A DNA stretch of 5,393 bases, taken from positions 1 to 5,393 of the forward strand of contig JAHFZE010000012.1 in the NCBI GenBank assembly GCA_020854785.1, given 5' to 3'. Below are positions 1 through 5,042 of the stretch, in pieces; position 1 is the stretch's first letter, and each line of letters begins with the position of its first letter. Origin of the DNA: Methanomethylovorans sp. (GTDB lineage: Archaea; Halobacteriota; Methanosarcinia; Methanosarcinales; Methanosarcinaceae). The notes beneath the pieces were generated by a model, which saw only the letters and a list, made by a program, of their open reading frames with translations, ran no database searches and was not told the origin of the DNA. The translations under genes were made by a program, and so were the position numbers.

Positions 1-1
1 A

Positions 2-1024
2 TCAGCTTTTTCTGCCTACAAAGGCCCATATATAGCAGGAAGGATCGTATCAAGACATAAAACCAACTGGGATGTTCTCATTGCAAGCACTACCATCAAA
101 GCCGGATCATCCGGTGCACTTTTACGAATAGGTAAACAACCGGTGGTTGGAGATTTTGTTGTTTTGCTTAACCAGGAAGAAATTAATTCTTGTATAATAG
201 TCGATGTCTTACCTCGGAAAACATGTCTTTCAAGAGGCAGTTCAGGCGACGACAATGAAGAGCAGTTAATTGCTGCAAATATAGATACTATTTTTATTGT
301 AACAGCAACCGGAAAAGACCTTAACCTGCGAAGGATCGAACGCTATCTAACAGTTGTATATGCATCGGGGGCAAAACCGGTGATCGTACTGAATAAGGCA
401 GACCTTACAGATAAACCCGCTGAAGCTGTTGACAAAATAAGAAATATTGCAGGTGACGTTCCTGTTATTGCTATCAGTGCCCTTTCAAAAGCAGGTCTGG
501 ATAAACTGGGGACTTACATTGCACCCGGCAAAACTGTGGCACTTGTGGGATCTTCAGGTGTTGGAAAATCCACACTGATAAATGCACTGTTCGATGAGTC
601 TGTCCAGAAGACCAAGGATGTCCGGGAAGATGATGAAAAAGGTAGACATACAACCACAGTAAGGCAATTGTTCCTGCTTCCAAACGGAGGAGTAATTATT
701 GACAATCCGGGTATCCGGGAGATCCAGCTCGGAGATAGTTACGATGGGTTAGAAAAAGCTTTTTCTGATATTGCCAGAGTAGCTGAAAAGTGTCGTTTCA
801 AAGACTGTACACATGATAAGGAACCGGGGTGTGCGGTCCAAAAAGCAGTCCAGGAAGGAAGTATTGCAAAGGAAAGAGTGGACAGTTACCATAAATTGAA
901 TGCAGAACTTGTATTCCAGTCCGAAAAGACAGAAATTGGATTGAAAAGACTTGAAAAGAAAAAATACAAAGGAATGCAAGTCAGTGCCAGAAAACTCAGG
1001 GAATACAAAGAAAAAAATTACTGA
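2..1024 (+). CDS. rsgA: Ribosome small-subunit-dependent GTPase A (RsgA/YjeQ family), 5' end outside window
   Basis: RsgA binds the nearly mature 30S subunit and uses GTP hydrolysis to check and release it during late assembly in the cytoplasm. The frame is open from base 2 with family-like sequence, so the GTG at 143 is internal; 340 residues are visible and perhaps 20 N-terminal ones are missing. Order in window residues: OB-fold (about 13-70, with PVVGDFV), then the circularly permuted GTPase with NKAD (G4) at 131-134, SAL (G5) near 159, GSSGVGKST (G1/P-loop) at 183-191, GRHTTT (G2) at 214-219 and DNPG (G3) at 234-237. The C-terminal zinc motif is Cys264-x4-Cys269-x-His271-x5-Cys277, followed by a lysine-rich helical tail. 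G4-G5-G1-G2-G3 is the order diagnostic of the family. G3 is DNPG rather than the usual DTPG. It ends in TGA. The family is mainly bacterial, so an archaeal copy suggests ancient transfer. Identity is near certain. Confidence 0.95.
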   Translation, partial: SAFSAYKGPYIAGRIVSRHKTNWDVLIASTTIKAGSSGALLRIGKQPVVGDFVVLLNQEEINSCIIVDVLPRKTCLSRGSSGDDNEEQLIAANIDTIFIVTATGKDLNLRRIERYLTVVYASGAKPVIVLNKADLTDKPAEAVDKIRNIAGDVPVIAISALSKAGLDKLGTYIAPGKTVALVGSSGVGKSTLINALFDESVQKTKDVREDDEKGRHTTTVRQLFLLPNGGVIIDNPGIREIQLGDSYDGLEKAFSDIARVAEKCRFKDCTHDKEPGCAVQKAVQEGSIAKERVDSYHKLNAELVFQSEKTEIGLKRLEKKKYKGMQVSARKLREYKEKNY

Positions 1025-1110
1025 TCTCGTCTTTGATCGTCCTGATACGGTGTTCTTATCAAGGCTGTTGATTGCTATCCAAGAAGTATACTGCCACTGA
1101 TCAGTTCAAG

Positions 1111-1121
1111 GTATGCTTTTT
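1111..1121 (+). terminator. Possible weak oligo-T terminator for rsgA
   Basis: A run of five T (1117-1121) on the plus strand lies about 95 bases after the rsgA stop, in the 138-base gap between the convergent rsgA and helicase genes. Archaeal RNA polymerase can stop at short U tracts, but this one is short. A 5-bp stem with a TTGG loop (1144-1157) sits just beyond the helicase stop. No strong terminator for the helicase is visible on the minus strand. Confidence 0.2.
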
Positions 1122-1162
1122 GTACGGGTTCGTTAGACGGGAGCTAAGTTGGCTTAGAAAGG

Positions 1163-2767
1163 CTATTTCTTCCTGTTTTCCCTTACAGTACTGTTCATTG
1201 CCAGTTCCACGAAGGGACGGTTCCGTTTTCTCATGTCGGCAAATCTTTTAAGCAGCATGTCAGCCTGATTTTTGGGAACTGTGATAAAAGAGAACTTGGA
1301 GAACACTTCGACGGTCTCGAGTTCCAGTTCATTTATGCCTGATTCCCTGCTAAGGAAAGCTGGCATTTTTTCAGGGGTCATGCCTTCATATTCCCCGGTG
1401 GCTATAAAAAGCCGTATCTTTCCCTTATCTATCTTTAAACCGCCTACATCCGGTTCAGGATAATGTTCTTCCTTCAGAGTATCCTGGAAATAGTATTTAA
1501 GGAGGGAGGCAACAACAGCACTGGGCTGTTGTCTGTCCAGAAGTGCGTCCGCCATCTTCAGGAAATCGTGATATTCTCCGGCTTTGATCATCTGTCCGAT
1601 ATCATGTTTAAAATTTTTAGTACGGGTACTTATAACCTCTTTTGCAGATGGTATCGTTTCCTTCCTGACATCGGCATTTGCAGCTCTTACAAAAGATTCG
1701 AACCTTCTTGAATCTGCAGGTGTAACGAAGGTAATTGCAGTACCCTGTTTTCCGGCTCTGCCTGTGCGGCCTATCCTGTGGATATAGGACTCAGCATCCT
1801 GAGGTAAGGAATAATTGATCACATGAGTGAGTTCCACTATATCTATTCCTCTTGCAGCCACATCTGTGGCCACAAGGATGTTAAGCCTCTTGATCTTGAA
1901 TTTCTTAAGAATGCCCTCTCTCTGGTCCTGGGTAAGATCCCCATTAAGAGCATCAGCGGCATAGCCTCTTTCACTCAGTCTCTGGGATATATCAATTGTG
2001 TCACTTTTAGTATTACAGAAGACAAGTCCGTAAAAACCATCGTTGATATCTATCAGCCTGCACAGGGCCTCAAATTTTTGCTCTTCTGTGAGTTCCAAGT
2101 AGACCTGATCAGTGAACTCTGCAATTATATCGTCCTGTGACACTGAAACAAAGTCATGGTTTCGCATGTGTTTTTTAGCGAGCTTGAGGATAGGCGTGGG
2201 CATGGTTGCTGAGAACAGCAGCATTTGCTTGCTCTCATTTGTGCTCCTGAAGATCTTTTTAACATCTTCTATGAAACCCATGTTGAGCATCTCATCGGCT
2301 TCGTCAAGTACAAGGTAGGAGATAGAGTCCAGTTCTATGTTCCCTTTTTCCAGATGGTCGATGATCCTTCCCGGAGTACCTACAACTATGTCCACTCCGG
2401 ATGACAATATCTTAAGCTGGTTCCTGATAGCCTGTCCACCATACAAAGGCACTATTTTTATGCTCTTATCTCCTTTGAGCGATTCAAGTTCTTCAGAAAC
2501 CTGAAGTGCCAGTTCTCTTGTGGGGGTCAGGACTAAAGCCTGTATGGAACCTGTATTTCCTGTCAGTTTCTCAATAATGGGTATGCCGAATGCAGCGGTC
2601 TTTCCTGTACCTGTTTGAGCCTGGCCGATGACATCCCTATCTCCTTTCATTAGAAGAGGGATCACATGGATCTGGATGGGAGTGGGCTTAAAAAAACCTT
2701 TCTTTTCCAGAACATCCAGCATGCCCTGGGATAGATCAAATGCTTTGAAACTCTCAAATCTTGTCAT
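1163..2767 (-). CDS. deaD: DEAD-box ATP-dependent RNA helicase, DeaD/CsdA-like, with DbpA-type RNA-binding domain
   Basis: Predicted cytoplasmic ATP-dependent RNA helicase that would unwind or remodel RNA during ribosome assembly or at low temperature. It has 534 residues from the chosen ATG. RecA domain 1: Q motif around 24-32 (KPTPIQ), motif I AQTGTGKT 50-57, Ia PTRELA 82-87, Ib TPGR 131-134, II DEAD 155-158, III SAT 186-188. RecA domain 2: VFCNTK 249-254, motif V ATDVAARGID 300-309, motif VI HRIGRTGR 330-337. All are intact. About 448-520 (from KIRLFIATG through FSFITVP to PFVELA) resembles the DbpA/CsdA RNA-binding domain. Unlike E. coli CsdA there is no long RGG tail; the protein ends in RKK. 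A GTG three codons upstream (2774-2776) is in frame but falls inside the Shine-Dalgarno, so ATG at 2765-2767 is preferred. The stop is TAG, followed two codons later by TAA. The family assignment is certain; the cellular role is inferred. Confidence 0.95.
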   Translation of the reverse strand: MTRFESFKAFDLSQGMLDVLEKKGFFKPTPIQIHVIPLLMKGDRDVIGQAQTGTGKTAAFGIPIIEKLTGNTGSIQALVLTPTRELALQVSEELESLKGDKSIKIVPLYGGQAIRNQLKILSSGVDIVVGTPGRIIDHLEKGNIELDSISYLVLDEADEMLNMGFIEDVKKIFRSTNESKQMLLFSATMPTPILKLAKKHMRNHDFVSVSQDDIIAEFTDQVYLELTEEQKFEALCRLIDINDGFYGLVFCNTKSDTIDISQRLSERGYAADALNGDLTQDQREGILKKFKIKRLNILVATDVAARGIDIVELTHVINYSLPQDAESYIHRIGRTGRAGKQGTAITFVTPADSRRFESFVRAANADVRKETIPSAKEVISTRTKNFKHDIGQMIKAGEYHDFLKMADALLDRQQPSAVVASLLKYYFQDTLKEEHYPEPDVGGLKIDKGKIRLFIATGEYEGMTPEKMPAFLSRESGINELELETVEVFSKFSFITVPKNQADMLLKRFADMRKRNRPFVELAMNSTVRENRKK

Positions 2768-2771
2768 ATTA

Positions 2772-2779
2772 ATCACCTT
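2772..2779 (-). promoter_or_regulatory. Shine-Dalgarno of the helicase, deciding its start
   Basis: The minus strand reads AAGGTGAT, matching the archaeal anti-Shine-Dalgarno complement (AGGAGGTGAT). GGTG lies 6 bases before the ATG at 2765-2767. The alternative GTG start would overlap this site, which argues for the ATG. Confidence 0.7.
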
Positions 2780-2879
2780 GATCCTGCAATCTTTCTTGAA
2801 TGCAAACCCACTGCTATAAAATTAGGGGATCAGCAAAACCATATCATTGCTTCAGGTACTTAGAATAACAGAACCCATG

Positions 2880-2887
2880 TATATAAA
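2880..2887 (-). promoter_or_regulatory. TATA box of the helicase gene, implying a long 5' leader
   Basis: TTTATATA on the minus strand is a consensus-like archaeal TATA box. Transcription would begin about 25 bases downstream, near 2855-2858, giving a leader of about 90 nt before the ATG. A second, weaker AT-rich element (ATTTTATAG near 2814-2822) could drive a shorter transcript. The upstream sequence is not an obvious BRE. Confidence 0.5.
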
Positions 2888-2937
2888 GTAGTCTTGAAAA
2901 GGTCCATGATCTGAAGAAGCACATAAACAAAAACAAA

Positions 2938-2967
2938 CTGAGGAGGTTCTACCTCCCACAAAAAAAA
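2938..2967 (-). terminator. Oligo-T tract and hairpin ending the 29-residue gene transcript
   Basis: On the minus strand, 19 bases after the TAG stop, come eight T (2967-2960). Then comes a perfect 6-bp stem, GGAGGT-AGA-ACCTCC (2956-2942), followed by a T-rich stretch (about 2937-2921). Either the T8 or the hairpin plus T-rich tract could terminate transcription before the helicase promoter at 2880-2887. The signals fit archaeal U-tract termination, and they separate the small gene from the helicase gene. Confidence 0.6.
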
Positions 2968-2985
2968 TTTAATAATTTAATATAT

Positions 2986-3075
2986 CTATTTCTTTTTCTT
3001 TGCAGGTGCCTTTGAAGCTGCTTTTGCTGGTTCCGGGGCTTTTGCTCCTTTCTTCTGCTCTTCTTTCTTTGCCAT
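2986..3075 (-). CDS. 29-residue Lys/Ala/Pro-rich small basic protein, function unknown
   Basis: I do not recognise a named family. The protein starts MAKKEEQKKG and ends PAKKKK. It has 11 Lys, 8 Ala, 3 Pro, 3 Glu, one Ser and no aromatic or Cys residues, so it is strongly basic and probably unstructured, resembling a histone-H1-like tail or a ribosomal-protein extension. Nucleic-acid binding is inference only. The start is well supported: GGAGGTGA (3088-3081) places GGAGG 8 bases before the ATG at 3073-3075. Another ATG at 3077-3079 opens a different frame, that of a 98-codon ORF spanning 2969-3265, but is only 4 bases from GGAGG. That longer ORF begins inside the TATA element at 3263-3276 and is judged spurious. 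The gene has its own promoter and terminator, so it is monocistronic. Its stop is TAG, followed two codons later by TAA. Confidence 0.72.
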   Translation of the reverse strand: MAKKEEQKKGAKAPEPAKAASKAPAKKKK

Positions 3076-3080
3076 CCATG

Positions 3081-3088
3081 TCACCTCC
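3081..3088 (-). promoter_or_regulatory. Near-perfect Shine-Dalgarno of the 29-residue gene
   Basis: GGAGGTGA on the minus strand is an 8-base match to the archaeal anti-Shine-Dalgarno complement, the strongest ribosome-binding site in the window. Its spacing selects the ATG at 3073-3075 over the out-of-frame ATG at 3077-3079. Such a site makes translation of the small frame likely. Confidence 0.8.
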
Positions 3089-3245
3089 GGCTTGGGAAAT
3101 ATCTATTTGCATATTACATGCTATTTGAGGCAATTCTACGGCTGTACAAGGTTCTTTGCGGTATTCATACCGGATTGAACATTTAAAGCCATTAGCAGAC
3201 TTTATAGATCGATATAACATAGATATTATCCTAGTTACTCGATCT
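3089..3245 (-). promoter_or_regulatory. Long, partly self-complementary 5' leader of the 29-residue gene
   Basis: This non-coding stretch lies between the TATA element at 3263-3276 and the Shine-Dalgarno. If transcription starts near 3244, the leader is almost twice the length of the gene. Two inverted repeats are visible. AGATCGA/TCGATCT arms (3239-3245 and 3206-3212, 26-base loop) would form a stem at the very 5' end. An imperfect 30-base palindrome (3151-3180) has a core CGGTAT-GA-ATACCG and outer GTTC/GAAC arms. Weaker TATA-like elements (CTATAAAG near 3199-3206, CTTTAAAT near 3181-3188) could give shorter leaders. No known riboswitch class or tRNA is recognised. Together with the promoter and larA terminator zone this accounts for the 318-base gap 3076-3393. 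Confidence 0.4.
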
Positions 3246-3262
3246 AATACCTTTTTCACTTT

Positions 3263-3276
3263 CAATATATATAAAA
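3263..3276 (-). promoter_or_regulatory. TATA box upstream of the 29-residue gene
   Basis: The minus strand reads TTTTATATATATTG, a strong archaeal TATA element, placing a start of transcription near 3240-3246. It lies about 120 bases beyond the larA stop, so it gives the small gene a promoter independent of larA. Confidence 0.6.
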
Positions 3277-3333
3277 CTACTGTATTCTACTCATTTTAAC
3301 TATTTAAGTTTCCAGTGACTTTCAAATACACTT

Positions 3334-3366
3334 AAAAAATGGAGTTTAAAGAAAGGTTCATTTTCT
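3334..3366 (-). terminator. T-rich terminator zone after larA
   Basis: Downstream of the larA TAA, the minus strand is T-rich and includes a run of six T (3339-3334). It fits an archaeal oligo-T terminator and precedes the next promoter at 3276. No strong hairpin is present. Confidence 0.4.
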
Positions 3367-3393
3367 AATAACAGAGAGATCACATAGAACCCA

Positions 3394-4644
3394 TTATTTG
3401 ACAAGGGGAACCGTCAGGCTTCCCTGCGGAAGGATCACAGCATATGGTTCCTTTCCTATAGCACGTGTGGTAGCTATTGCCTTGTCAAAAGTTTCTTGGA
3501 GGCCGGTGTGAGATTTAAGTCTGGCCATTTCCAAGGTATCAATATCAAGGTCTGAGACCGCCCACATCTGGGCATGCATTCCTATTTGTATCATCTTGGC
3601 AGCTTTATGATAACCAAGCTTGTATCCTTCAGCTATCTTCTGCATAACATCCTCTGATGTCTGAGCGCAGCAAAGCAGTTTAAGAAAAGTATCGTCCCCG
3701 ACCCCATCCCTGCATTTTGAAACAAGTATTATGATCCCGCCTTTTTCCAGTGCCAGCTTTCCGTTCTCCAGAGCCTTCTGAGACTGGTACAGATCGATAT
3801 CCATGGGATACGGAGCTACAGTGAGGACAATGTTACCTCTCTGTCTGCAGGGAGTACAGAAAACCTCATTTGCCTTTTTCACTGCAAGCTCAAATGACAG
3901 TTTGAGGTCCCCTGCTATCATGGCATATAATCCATGATCAGCTGTCAGGATGGTCTGTATGGAGAATACCCTCAGGTCCTTCAGTACCTTCATGGCATCT
4001 TCCATATCCTCTGCTACCGGATTTCCGTCCAGGGCAAGTGGGACCGCCTTGTCTGAAAGAGCATGCATGTGGTTCATTTCGATGGTCCTGTAGGCAGCAA
4101 CTCCCGGAAGGAAAGACTTCCGGCCTCCGGTATAGCCTGCAAAGTAGTGAGGTTCCACACTTCCAATTACCAGGATGTTCTTAGTTTCAGTAACAAGCCT
4201 GTTCAGATACATTTCTGTTCCGTTACTTGATTCTCCCAGATAGACCATATCTTCATCTTTGCGTGCATCATGCACGCGTATATTGTTACGGAATTCGTCA
4301 AGAAGTTCACCAAAGATGTATCTTAGCTCATCGTCTGTAGGTCCTCTGTGTGCTCCAGTGGCTATAAGGAATTTTACATCTGGATGAGCCTTTAAAAATG
4401 GGTATAGTTCTTTGAGCACCTTTGATGTGGGAGTAGGCCGTGTAGCATCGTTCACAAGAACAAGTAATTTATCGCTCTTGCTTGCAAAACTGGCAAAAGG
4501 TTCCATTCCAACAGGTTCTTCCAGGGCCTGTACTATAATTTCAGACTCCCTGCCTGCCTTTACATGGGTCGGAGTAATGACCTCGTGAGGAATAGTAACA
4601 TCCAGGTCAATATGATCCTGGCCATAAGGTATCTTTATTAAAAT
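3394..4644 (-). CDS. larA: LarA-family nickel-pincer-nucleotide enzyme (lactate racemase homologue)
   Basis: LarA enzymes racemise or epimerise 2-hydroxyacids by hydride transfer on a nickel-pincer (NPN) cofactor. From the proposed start the protein has 416 residues, against about 424 for Lactiplantibacillus LarA. Visible motifs: N-terminal IKIPYG; D66-A-T-R69-P; ATGAH99RGPT; H166-YFAGYTGGRK176-SFLPG; H192 in MNH. These align with LarA D72/R75, His108, His174, Lys184 (cofactor attachment) and His200 (nickel ligand), with conserved spacing. The first ATG in frame (4504-4506) would delete 46 residues that match the LarA N-terminus. No ATG, GTG or TTG lies upstream before the stop at 4657-4659, so ATT (4642-4644) with AGGAG 8 bases upstream is proposed; ATC at 4645-4647 is an alternative. 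Substrate is unknown, since LarA homologues vary. No larB, larC or larE is in view. Family is sure; the start is tentative. Confidence 0.88.
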   Translation of the reverse strand: MLIKIPYGQDHIDLDVTIPHEVITPTHVKAGRESEIIVQALEEPVGMEPFASFASKSDKLLVLVNDATRPTPTSKVLKELYPFLKAHPDVKFLIATGAHRGPTDDELRYIFGELLDEFRNNIRVHDARKDEDMVYLGESSNGTEMYLNRLVTETKNILVIGSVEPHYFAGYTGGRKSFLPGVAAYRTIEMNHMHALSDKAVPLALDGNPVAEDMEDAMKVLKDLRVFSIQTILTADHGLYAMIAGDLKLSFELAVKKANEVFCTPCRQRGNIVLTVAPYPMDIDLYQSQKALENGKLALEKGGIIILVSKCRDGVGDDTFLKLLCCAQTSEDVMQKIAEGYKLGYHKAAKMIQIGMHAQMWAVSDLDIDTLEMARLKSHTGLQETFDKAIATTRAIGKEPYAVILPQGSLTVPLVK

Positions 4645-4650
4645 GATGAT

Positions 4651-4658
4651 CTCTCCTT
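4651..4658 (-). promoter_or_regulatory. Shine-Dalgarno supporting the non-canonical larA start
   Basis: The minus strand reads AAGGAGAG, overlapping the in-frame upstream TAA. AGGAG ends 8 bases before the ATT at 4642-4644 and 5 bases before the second ATC (4645-4647). No comparable site is found before the internal ATG at 4504-4506, where only a loose GGAAG occurs. Confidence 0.6.
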
Positions 4659-4673
4659 AGTTGATATTGATAT

Positions 4674-4710
4674 CTGTGATCACAGTTCTTGACCTACACC
4701 TGATCATCAG
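4674..4710. promoter_or_regulatory. Paired TGATCA-centred palindromes upstream of larA
   Basis: CTGTGATCACAG (4674-4685) is a perfect 12-bp palindrome. CTGAT-C-ATCAG (4700-4710) is an 11-base odd palindrome. Both contain TGATCA, at 4677 and 4701, 24 bases apart. They lie 30-66 bases before the larA start, in the region shared with aIF1A, and could be operators for a dimeric regulator or RNA stems in the larA leader. No regulator is identified. Confidence 0.35.
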
Positions 4711-4730
4711 CACTCTGTCTTGAAACACCA

Positions 4731-4744
4731 GGTTTTAATTTAAT
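4731..4744 (-). promoter_or_regulatory. Possible TATA element of larA
   Basis: The minus strand reads ATTAAATTAAAACC. A start of transcription near 4712 would give a leader of about 68 nt containing both TGATCA palindromes. The match to the archaeal TATA consensus is only moderate. Confidence 0.3.
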
Positions 4745-4812
4745 GTTATGGTAGTTTTTCCTGCGCATAAGCAAGAGGATTTATTTAACTGTTGCCGGAC
4801 TCCTTATGCGTT

Positions 4813-4842
4813 CAAGTTATATAGTTTAGGCCAGTGTATATA
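4813..4842 (+). promoter_or_regulatory. Possible TATA elements of the aIF1A gene
   Basis: AGTTATATAG (4815-4824) and TGTATATAG (4836-4844) on the plus strand are TATA-like. Use of either implies a leader of roughly 175-200 nt before the TTG start. A weaker AATTTATGG (4897-4905) would give about 120 nt. The choice cannot be made from sequence alone. Confidence 0.35.
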
Positions 4843-4885
4843 GTTGCAGAGTAAAGTTGTACAATTATCATTGAAGATTATCTTT

Positions 4886-4933
4886 TTCTGAATGAAATTT
4901 ATGGTTTTGTTCTGAAGGCTCTTAATTTCAGAA
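4886..4933 (+). repeat. TTCTGAA direct repeat with inverted copy in the aIF1A leader
   Basis: TTCTGAA occurs at 4886-4892 and 4910-4916, 24 bases apart, and its complement TTCAGAA at 4927-4933. The inverted copy could pair with either direct copy, so two mutually exclusive stems are possible. The motif is short and AT-rich, so chance is plausible. Confidence 0.25.
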
Positions 4934-4945
4934 GTTATTATGGAT

Positions 4946-4972
4946 GATTTTCACAGTATCTCTGTGAAGATC
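4946..4972 (+). promoter_or_regulatory. 11-bp stem-loop in the aIF1A leader
   Basis: GATTTTCACAG (4946-4956) and CTGTGAAGATC (4962-4972) form an 11-bp stem with one G-U pair on the plus-strand RNA and a five-base TATCT loop. It ends 70 bases before the TTG start. It lacks a following U tract, so it is not an obvious terminator; a regulatory or RNA-processing element in the leader is more likely. It is the strongest hairpin in the otherwise gene-free stretch 4645-5042. Confidence 0.45.
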
Positions 4973-5030
4973 CTGCGAAACTTCTTACTTTACTAGAGCG
5001 TACCCGTTATACTATATGAAGATACACAAC

Positions 5031-5036
5031 GGAGGA
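5031..5036 (+). promoter_or_regulatory. Shine-Dalgarno selecting the TTG start of aIF1A
   Basis: GGAGGA lies in front of TTG at 5043-5045, with 7 bases between GGAGG and the start. The in-frame ATG at 5016-5018 has no such site, and using it would place this Shine-Dalgarno inside the coding region. Confidence 0.75.
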
Positions 5037-5042
5037 ATCAGT

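Noticed and set aside
143..145. GTG as the start of rsgA
   Set aside because: The frame stays open to base 2 and encodes the RsgA OB-fold ([14 protein letters not shown]...), so the GTG is an internal valine.
1823..2140. A 105-codon plus-strand ORF opposite the helicase
   Set aside because: It lies entirely antisense to conserved helicase motifs, with no ribosome-binding site or recognisable product.
2774..2776. GTG as the helicase start
   Set aside because: It lies within the AAGGTGAT Shine-Dalgarno that is correctly spaced for the ATG nine bases downstream.
3170..3184. GTTCAATCC on the minus strand, resembling a tRNA T-loop
   Set aside because: No acceptor, D or anticodon stems can be drawn around it; it is part of the imperfect palindrome.
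2969..3265. A 98-codon minus-strand ORF covering the small gene and its leader
   Set aside because: Its ATG lies within the TATA element, it has no Shine-Dalgarno, and its second half is the out-of-frame reading of the 29-residue gene, whose frame matches the ribosome-binding site. The internal ATG at 3077-3079 is too close to GGAGG.
4504..4506. ATG as the true start of larA
   Set aside because: It would remove 46 residues matching the LarA N-terminus and has only a loose GGAAG upstream, whereas a proper Shine-Dalgarno precedes the longer frame.
4946..4972. Reading the 11-bp stem as an intrinsic terminator
   Set aside because: Neither strand has a U tract after the stem, and it lies in front of aIF1A rather than after a gene.
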